A stretch of DNA of 64,000 nt from Myxococcales bacterium 68-20 (lineage in GTDB: Bacteria > Myxococcota_A > Polyangia > Polyangiales > Polyangiaceae). How positions within the stretch are numbered: position 1 is the stretch's first letter; every line of letters begins with the position of its first letter. Positions 58,797 to 64,000 of the stretch are shown piece after piece. The DNA lies in the NCBI GenBank assembly GCA_001899635.1, contig MKVQ01000041.1:124001-188000 (forward strand), written 5' to 3'. A program made the translations under genes and the position numbers. Below the pieces are notes generated by a model. That model had not been told where the DNA came from. It saw nothing but the letters and a program-made list of their open reading frames with translations, and ran no database searches.

Positions 58797-60173
58797 TCAG
58801 CCGGTGCCGAGATCGCAGCGCCGGATGATCTCGGCGCGCATGTCGGGCACGTGCTCGATCCCTTCGAGGAGGCGATCGGCCGGCGTCTTCCCCTCCGCGA
58901 CGAGCGCCTCGAGGTGCGTGAGGTGCGCGCGCTCGTCCTTGCCCGAGTTGGTGGACTGGTAGGCGCGACGCTCGAGGCCGCCCTTCGCAATCTCGATCAG
59001 CTTCTCGGCGAGCGGCTGGAGCGTGCCCGCGCGGAACTTCGCGTCGAGGCCCTTCTGCCAGACCTCCTTGCGCGAAGCGTTGACCTCGTCGTGGGTCCAG
59101 TCGGCGGTCATCGCGTCGGCGGCAGCGAGCGCCTTCTCGTCGTAGAGGATGCCGGTCCAGAGCGCGGGCAGCGTGCAGGCCAGGTCGGCCCCCTGCGCGT
59201 CGGCACCGCGGACCTCGATCGTCTTCTTGAGGCGCACCTCGGGGAAGAGCGTGTTGAGGTGCGTCTGCCAGTCGGACATCGTCGGCTTGTGGCCGGAGAA
59301 GCCGCTCTTCCAGAAGCTGCGGAACGTCTGGCCGGTGTTGACGACCCTCTCGCCGTTCCGCTTGAACATGAACATCGGGACATCGAGCGCCCACTCGACG
59401 TAGTCGACGAACGAGGCGTTCTTCTTCCAGAGCGAAGGGAGGAGGCCCGAACGATCGGGATCGGTATCGAGCCACACCTTCGCGCGGTAGCTCTTCCCGC
59501 CGAACGGCTTCCCTTCGTAAAAGGGCGAGTTGGCGAACATCGCCGTCGTGAGCGGCGAGAGCTTGAGCGCGACGCGCATCTTCGTCATCGCGTCGGCTTC
59601 GGAGAGGTAGTCGTAGTTCGCTTGCACCGTCGCGGTGCGAAGCATCATGTCGAGCGCGAGGCTCCCGCGCGTAGGGAGGTACTCCCGCATGATCGCGTAC
59701 CGCTGCTTCGGCACCATCGTATACGCGTCGCGCGCCGCGAACGGGTGGAACCCGACCCCGAGCCAGTGGATCTTCTTCTCCTCCGAGAACGTCGCGATCT
59801 CGGAGAGATGACCACGGAACTCGGCGCAGATCTGATGCGCGTGGAGGAGCGGGGCGCCGGAGAGCTCGAGCTGGCTCCCTGGCTCGAGCGTCACACTCGC
59901 GCCATCTCGGAGGAGCGCGATGAGCGGGCCACCCTCGGTCTCGGCCTCGGGCTTCCAGCCCTTCTTGGCGAGCTCCTCGAGGATCGCGCGGACGCCGCTG
60001 TCACCCTCGTAGGGAATCGGCGTGCCGTCCTCGTAGACCCCGAACTTCTCCATCTCCGCGCCGACACGAAACTCGGACGCCGGTTTGAGCGCCGCATGAA
60101 AGAGAGAGAGGAAGTCGTCGTACGACGCGATCGGCTTGTCGTTCAGGGTCTCCGCAGTCACGGCGTTGGCCAT
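58797..60173 (-). CDS. gshA: Glutamate-cysteine ligase (GCS2 family)
   Basis: From ATG 60173 the protein has 458 residues. It belongs to the plant/alphaproteobacterial-type glutamate-cysteine ligases: FRVGAEMEKFGVYEDGTPIP, VTLEPGSQLELSGAPL, ATVQANYDYLSEADA, then NTLFPEVRLKKTIEVRGAD. It makes gamma-glutamylcysteine, the first step of glutathione synthesis. It converges with the SUFU gene. The AGAGGG right before the ATG is too close to be an ideal ribosome site, so the start is less sure. Confidence 0.92.
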   Translation of the reverse strand: MANAVTAETLNDKPIASYDDFLSLFHAALKPASEFRVGAEMEKFGVYEDGTPIPYEGDSGVRAILEELAKKGWKPEAETEGGPLIALLRDGASVTLEPGSQLELSGAPLLHAHQICAEFRGHLSEIATFSEEKKIHWLGVGFHPFAARDAYTMVPKQRYAIMREYLPTRGSLALDMMLRTATVQANYDYLSEADAMTKMRVALKLSPLTTAMFANSPFYEGKPFGGKSYRAKVWLDTDPDRSGLLPSLWKKNASFVDYVEWALDVPMFMFKRNGERVVNTGQTFRSFWKSGFSGHKPTMSDWQTHLNTLFPEVRLKKTIEVRGADAQGADLACTLPALWTGILYDEKALAAADAMTADWTHDEVNASRKEVWQKGLDAKFRAGTLQPLAEKLIEIAKGGLERRAYQSTNSGKDERAHLTHLEALVAEGKTPADRLLEGIEHVPDMRAEIIRRCDLGTG

Positions 60174-60558
60174 CCCTCTGTCGATGCCGCCGCGCTTGCG
60201 ACGGTTTCTCTCTTCCCCGAAACACCCGGCCCAACAGCCCAAAACCCGGGCGATGACGCATCGATGGGGAGTAACGGGTCGTCTTATATAGCCTGGGACC
60301 GTAAATCCGCCGTCACGAAAAACGCCGAGTCGGGGTCTCGTGCCTACGAACGTAGCGGGGCCGGGATCCCGGCCGTCGGTCGCCGATCGCGGCCGTCCGC
60401 GGCGACGGGCTGAGCCCTGGGTCGTCATCGGTCGGTCGGTCGAGCAGCACGCATCGAACCTCGGTCGAGCGGCGCGCACCGGGTTCCAGCGAGCCCAGCC
60501 CGTCGCTCTGCTCGAGCCTCGTCGGCCGCGGTCGAGCCGCGGTCGATGTCGAGCTCGG
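60174..60558. other. 385-bp region upstream of gshA
   Basis: No gene is convincing. A minus-strand TATATA (60290-60285), within TATATAAG, is a good -10 candidate for gshA, about 110 bp before its start, but no clear -35 sits at 17 bp. The rest holds short GGTCG/CGGTC direct and inverted repeats around 60435-60530. Confidence 0.35.
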
Positions 60559-61212
60559 TCACTTCTTCGCGAGGTCGTCGAGCGGGACCTCGCCGCTCGG
60601 TCCCTTCCAACTGACCACGAGGTCCTTCGCCCCCCACGCCTTCGCCAGCGAGCGGAGCTGCTTCTCGGCGGTGGCCTTCGCCGCCTCGAGCGCGCGCGGG
60701 TCGCGTCCGGCAGCCGCGAACGCTGCGAGCGCCTCCCTGCGCGCGGCGCCTTCGAGCCCCTCGTTCCGGCGCGCGAGCAGATCGGTCTTGCGCGTGTGCA
60801 CGTAAGAGCGTGTCTCATCGAACCGCGTCGACAGCACCTCGGGCGCCGGGAGCTCGACGTAGGCGATGCCGGTCGCGGGATCCGATCGGACGTCTGCCTC
60901 GGCGAGCTTCGAGAGGTCGACGCCGAGCACGACTTCCCCCACGGCGACGAAGAGGAGCGAGTCATCCGCGTCGACCAGACCACGAAGGCGCTGCTGATGA
61001 TCGCTCAGCGCGATGACCTTCTCGACGTGCATCGAGCTGGTCTCGAGACGTGAGAGCGAACGGAGCTCGCGGACGACCGTCGCGCCGGCGTGATCGACGC
61101 GCACCTCGGAGGTCGGCGCGCTCGGCTTCGGTTCACGGAGGTAGCCGAAGCCCATCGCCGCGATCGCGACGAACGCCGCCGGCCACGCGAATCGCGCGAC
61201 GGTCGAGGTCAT
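60559..61212 (-). CDS. DUF4230 membrane-anchored protein
   Basis: From ATG 61212 the protein has 217 residues. One N-terminal membrane helix (VARFAWPAAFVAIAAMGFGY) is followed by the DUF4230 domain: VRELRSLSRLETSSMHVEKV, DSLLFVAVGEVVLGVDLSKL, and ITYVELPAPEVLSTRFDETR-type motif (here GIAYVELPAPEVL). A helical tail follows. The family's function is unknown. It diverges from the zinc-finger gene at 61363. Confidence 0.85.
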   Translation of the reverse strand: MTSTVARFAWPAAFVAIAAMGFGYLREPKPSAPTSEVRVDHAGATVVRELRSLSRLETSSMHVEKVIALSDHQQRLRGLVDADDSLLFVAVGEVVLGVDLSKLAEADVRSDPATGIAYVELPAPEVLSTRFDETRSYVHTRKTDLLARRNEGLEGAARREALAAFAAAGRDPRALEAAKATAEKQLRSLAKAWGAKDLVVSWKGPSGEVPLDDLAKK

Positions 61213-61362
61213 GGTCGGAGCGAGCTTCGTAGGCGACGATTCGGGCGCGCGTGGTTCCACGGGAATCTCAACCTCCGCAGCTTTGCTCCCATTCCCTGGC
61301 CTCCACCGCCGATCGGGCACGGAGGCGGAGGGACGAGCGCGATTGGTCTATAGGATACGAGC

Positions 61363-61647
61363 GTGAGCGGCCAGCTCCAGACGGTCGGCGATGACGGCCC
61401 CGAGCGCTGCGCGTTCTGCAGCGCCGAGGCAGCAGGGCCGTGCGCATCCTGCCGTCGCTCGGTGTGCGGTGACTGCTGCACGCTCACCGAAGGCGGCGCG
61501 AGGACGTGGGCGATCTGCCTCGACTGCGATCGGAAGAAAGGACGCTCGCTCGGCGGCGCGTGGCGCGGCCTAGGCATCTGGCTCGTGGGGCTCCTCGTCG
61601 CACTGGCTGCGATCGTCGCCCTGATGGAGTGGCTCGCCCCGTCGTGA
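61363..61647 (+). CDS. Small zinc-finger membrane protein
   Basis: The likely start is GTG 61363. A 94-residue protein with a treble-clef/B-box-like set of Cys (CAFCSAEAAGPCASC, CGDCC, CLDC) and a C-terminal membrane helix (GIWLVGLLVALAAIVALME). It is probably tail-anchored with a cytoplasmic zinc domain. Function unknown. Confidence 0.7.
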   Translation: MSGQLQTVGDDGPERCAFCSAEAAGPCASCRRSVCGDCCTLTEGGARTWAICLDCDRKKGRSLGGAWRGLGIWLVGLLVALAAIVALMEWLAPS

Positions 61648-61697
61648 TCGTAGGCGCATGTAGGACACCGCGCCTGCTCGCTGAAATCACGACCGAA

Positions 61698-61733
61698 CTT
61701 GGGGCTCGCGCCCCAACAACCGCAGTGGGTGCC
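61698..61733. repeat. Dispersed palindromic repeat, copy 2 (possible terminator)
   Basis: TTGGGGC (61699-61705) and GCCCCAA (61710-61716) pair with a 4-nt loop, and ACCGCAGTGGG follows. The related copy is at 42567-42602. A second GCCCCAACCACTCGCAGTG half-copy lies directly behind (61731-61749). It may terminate the zinc-finger gene. Confidence 0.5.
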
Positions 61734-61838
61734 CCAACCACTCGCAGTGAAACGCGGTCCCTCTGCGGCCATCGGCCCCGGATCGCGAGGCGTGGTGACC
61801 CGACCCGACCCCGGCAGCGACTTTGCTAGGAGCCGACC

Positions 61839-63065
61839 ATGCTTGTCTCCACCCTTCGCCAGCGCATCCTCGGGACCCTCGCCACGTCGACGCTCTTCAC
61901 GGTGGCGTGCAGCGGGCAGACGACCCCGACGACCACGAGCACCGCCTCCGGGCCGCCGAGCGTGTCGAGCGCACCGGGCTCGAGCTCAGGCAAGACTGCG
62001 GAGGACGCGAGCTCGAGCGCACCGGCGCCGGCCGCATCGTGCGTCGACGGTCGCAAGGAGCGTACGTGCTTCGCACCGGAGAGCATCCTCACCAAGAATT
62101 CGGGCTACGGGGGCCGTCCCGATCGCGACGCGGCGCCTCCGCCGCCGCCGACACGCGACGCGAACGGCTGCGTCGTCCTCGAAGAGGTCATGAACGGCTG
62201 CTGCAACGAGGCCATCTCCGGGCCCACGCTCGAGGACGGCAAGTGTTGCTACGAGTTCTGCGCCGGCTCCTGCTGTGGGCGCCCGCTGGTGATCGACGGG
62301 CTCGCGCGCGTGGCGGAGCCGGCGACGCGCTGGGACTGGGCGTTCGCCCATGCACGCGCCGAGGTCGTCGGGCCGCCCCGCGCCGCGCTCCGTGAAGCTT
62401 GGACCCGTGACGCGCTCCTCGAGCACGCGTCGATCGCCTCGTTCGCGACGTTCACGCTCGAGCTTCTCGCGCTCGGAGCGCCGCCCGACCTCGTGCGCGG
62501 CGCACAGGCGGCGATCGCAGACGAGATCGATCATGCGCGACTGACGTTCGCGATCGCCAGCAGCCACGCCGATGCGCCGCTCGGACCGAGCGCGCTCGAC
62601 GTCGGCGGGGTTGCGCCCCAGACGAGCCTCGCCGCCGTGGCCGCCGCGTGCGTGCGCGACGGCTGCGTGAACGAGACGATCGCCTCCGCGATCGCGGGTG
62701 CGCAGGCGAAGAACGCGGTCGACCCCGAGCTTCGCGCCACGCTCGAGCGCATCGCCGAGGACGAGAGCCGGCACGCAGAGCTCGGATGGCGCTTCGTCCA
62801 GTGGGCGCTCTCGCTCGGGAAGGCGGATGTCCGCGAGGCCGTGCGCGCAGCGTTCGAAGCCCCCGTCGCGGAAGCGCCGTCGATCCCCGAGGGTGTCGAC
62901 GTCGCCGTCTGGCGAGCGAACGGACGCCTCTTGCCGTCGGAGCACGCGAGCGTCGTCCGGTCCGTCATGGAGCAGGTGATCGCGCCGTGCCGCGATCTCC
63001 TCATGTTCTGCTCGGCGTCGCCCGCCATGGACGACCGCCGAGCGACGACCTCCGCGCGCTCCTGA
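61839..63065 (+). CDS. Ferritin-like domain lipoprotein
   Basis: A 408-residue protein with a lipobox (TLFTVAC, Cys about 24), a Ser/Thr/Pro linker, and a Cys-rich segment (about 105-150: NGCCNEAI, CCYEFCAGSCCG). The ferritin-like four-helix domain (about 185-345) contains metal-type motifs: LLEHASIASFATFTLELL, DEIDHARLTF, NETIASAIA and AEDESRHAELGW. It probably binds a di-iron or similar centre outside the cytoplasm. The Cys segment may be a second metal site. Function unknown. Confidence 0.8.
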   Translation: MLVSTLRQRILGTLATSTLFTVACSGQTTPTTTSTASGPPSVSSAPGSSSGKTAEDASSSAPAPAASCVDGRKERTCFAPESILTKNSGYGGRPDRDAAPPPPPTRDANGCVVLEEVMNGCCNEAISGPTLEDGKCCYEFCAGSCCGRPLVIDGLARVAEPATRWDWAFAHARAEVVGPPRAALREAWTRDALLEHASIASFATFTLELLALGAPPDLVRGAQAAIADEIDHARLTFAIASSHADAPLGPSALDVGGVAPQTSLAAVAAACVRDGCVNETIASAIAGAQAKNAVDPELRATLERIAEDESRHAELGWRFVQWALSLGKADVREAVRAAFEAPVAEAPSIPEGVDVAVWRANGRLLPSEHASVVRSVMEQVIAPCRDLLMFCSASPAMDDRRATTSARS

Positions 63066-63184
63066 TCGAACGCCCGATTCGAAACTCCTCCGCTCACTCG
63101 CAGTCTGATGCTGCGGTGGCCAGCTGCAACCACGTGCAGCGCGACTTCAGTGAGAGTGACTCTCGCGAGCGACGACACGACTCG

Positions 63185-63210
63185 GTCGAGGAGCGCCTTC
63201 GCTCCTCGAC
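63185..63210. terminator. 11-bp hairpin between convergent genes
   Basis: GTCGAGGAGCG (63185-63195) and CGCTCCTCGAC (63200-63210) pair perfectly with a CCTT loop. It lies between the ferritin-like gene (ends 63065) and the thioredoxin-like gene (ends 63357), so it could serve either. There is no T-run. Confidence 0.55.
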
Positions 63211-63356
63211 GTCGTGGATGAGGACGTACCGGCTCTGATGGGCGCGCGCAGCCCAATCGGCGTGCGCGCGCTTCGTGCTTCCGGGTCAGGCGCAGATGGT
63301 GTCGAGGCCTCGACGCGACCGCCCCGCGTTCACGTCGCGAACGACCCGCCAGGCGC

Positions 63357-64000
63357 TCACTTCTTCTTGGTCGCCTTCTTCCCACCCTTCTTGGTGGGCT
63401 TGCCCTTCCCGGCGGCCTTCTTTGCTGCCTTCTTCTTCGGGGGCGGCGGCGCCGCCTCGGCCTCGTCCTCGTCGTTCGACGCGCTCGCTGTGGGCGCGCT
63501 CTTCGAGCTGCCGTGAGCGTCGTCGCTGGAGTCGGACTTCACGTCGTGCGTCGACGGCTCCTTGTCGTTCTTCGCGACGCGCGTGTCCGCGTCGCTGGCA
63601 GGAGCGTCCTCGAACAGCGAGGCAATCTCCTTCTCCATCTCCTTCGTTTCGCCGTCGTGGTAGCCGCCGTGGATGAAGCGGACCTTGCCGCTTCGATCGA
63701 CGATGAACGTCGTCGGCATCTTCTCGACCTTCCACCGGCTCGCGATGGTGTGGCCCTCGTCCCAGCCGATCGCGAACGTCGCGCCGTTCTCCTTGGCGAA
63801 CTCGACGATGCCCTTCTTCTCGTCGTCGACGGAGATCCCGACGACCTCCACCTTGTCGCCGACCCGCTTCGAAAGCTCCTCGAGCTTCGGGAACGACGCT
63901 CGACACGGCTCGCACCACGTCGCCCAGAAGTCGACGACGAGGACCTTGCCCTTCGATGCCTCGAGCGAGATCGGCCCCTTGCCGTTCAGAGACTCGAGCG
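63357..64000 (-). CDS. Thioredoxin-fold TlpA/ResA-like protein (5' partial)
   Basis: The frame runs off the right edge; 214 codons are visible. The thioredoxin-fold domain has VLVVDFWATWCEPCRASFPK with the redox pair Cys-Glu-Pro-Cys, ISVDDEKKGIVEFAKENGA, and the cis-Pro in VEKMPTTFIVDRSGKV. It should act as a periplasmic thiol-disulphide reductase, although the signal is outside the window. The C-terminal ~75 residues form a Ser/Asp/Ala then Lys-rich (KKKAAKKAAGKG) low-complexity tail, unusual for the family. Confidence 0.87.
   Translation of the reverse strand, partial: LESLNGKGPISLEASKGKVLVVDFWATWCEPCRASFPKLEELSKRVGDKVEVVGISVDDEKKGIVEFAKENGATFAIGWDEGHTIASRWKVEKMPTTFIVDRSGKVRFIHGGYHDGETKEMEKEIASLFEDAPASDADTRVAKNDKEPSTHDVKSDSSDDAHGSSKSAPTASASNDEDEAEAAPPPPKKKAAKKAAGKGKPTKKGGKKATKKK

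Overview
The window is GC-rich, densely coded DNA from what looks like a myxobacterium (Myxococcota, probably Polyangiales). This is an inference from gene content: many exported lipoproteins with Asp-Ala-Gly linkers, an ECF sigma factor leading an operon of IgGFc-binding-like, RCC1 and Cys-rich lipoproteins, a MYXO-CTERM-like sorting tail, an FHA-containing sigma-54 activator, and a clustered mevalonate pathway. It looks like ordinary chromosome. I found no insertion sequence, CRISPR array, prophage or rRNA operon. There are two tRNA genes, Val(CAC) and Leu(GAG).

Layout. 1-2664: a gamma-carbonic anhydrase cut by the left edge, followed by two coupled SPFH membrane proteins. 2972-5042: a zinc-ribbon membrane protein and an exported protein with two tail-tube-like halves. 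5093-7350 (minus): a membrane protein, an rRNA/tRNA methyltransferase coupled to a cupin, and a possible small Cys-rich protein. 7586-12903: a sigma-54 activator, a PrsW-type membrane protease, a PEBP lipoprotein and inosine-guanosine kinase. 12904-17345: sparser, with a small DNA-binding-type protein, a lipoprotein S10 carboxypeptidase, minor proteins and a decayed copy of the DNA-binding-type protein. 17346-19216: tRNA-Val, an esterase lipoprotein and EngB.

19455-29743 (minus) is a surface/secretion locus: an outer-membrane-type protein, an ECF sigma factor, a transmembrane partner, then Cys-rich, propeller-like, RCC1 and IgGFc-binding-like lipoproteins. Five consecutive junctions are ATGA overlaps. 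29825-42886 holds mostly housekeeping genes (murJ, DUF971, PfkB kinase, recO, RodZ-like, TPR lipoprotein, Crp-like regulator, hisB, methyltransferase), then a nucleotide-transporter-like/HEAT fusion overlapping a double cyclic-nucleotide-binding protein. 43269-47891: two lipoproteins and a 1180-residue SBBP/Ig-like surface protein.

48098-56410 centres on isoprenoid precursor synthesis. On the minus strand lie polyprenyl synthase, mevalonate kinase, mevalonate-diphosphate decarboxylase, phosphomevalonate kinase and HMG-CoA reductase, in that order; type 2 IPP isomerase diverges from them. HMG-CoA synthase is absent here. The minus operon has a good SD-preceded 24-codon leader ORF ending in an ATGA overlap with the synthase. 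Further upstream is a TTGACA promoter candidate with a GGGGTGCACCCC palindrome in its spacer. 56674-64000: a response regulator, trpF overlapping a SUFU-domain gene, glutamate-cysteine ligase, a DUF4230 protein, a zinc-finger membrane protein, a ferritin-like lipoprotein and a thioredoxin-fold protein cut by the right edge.
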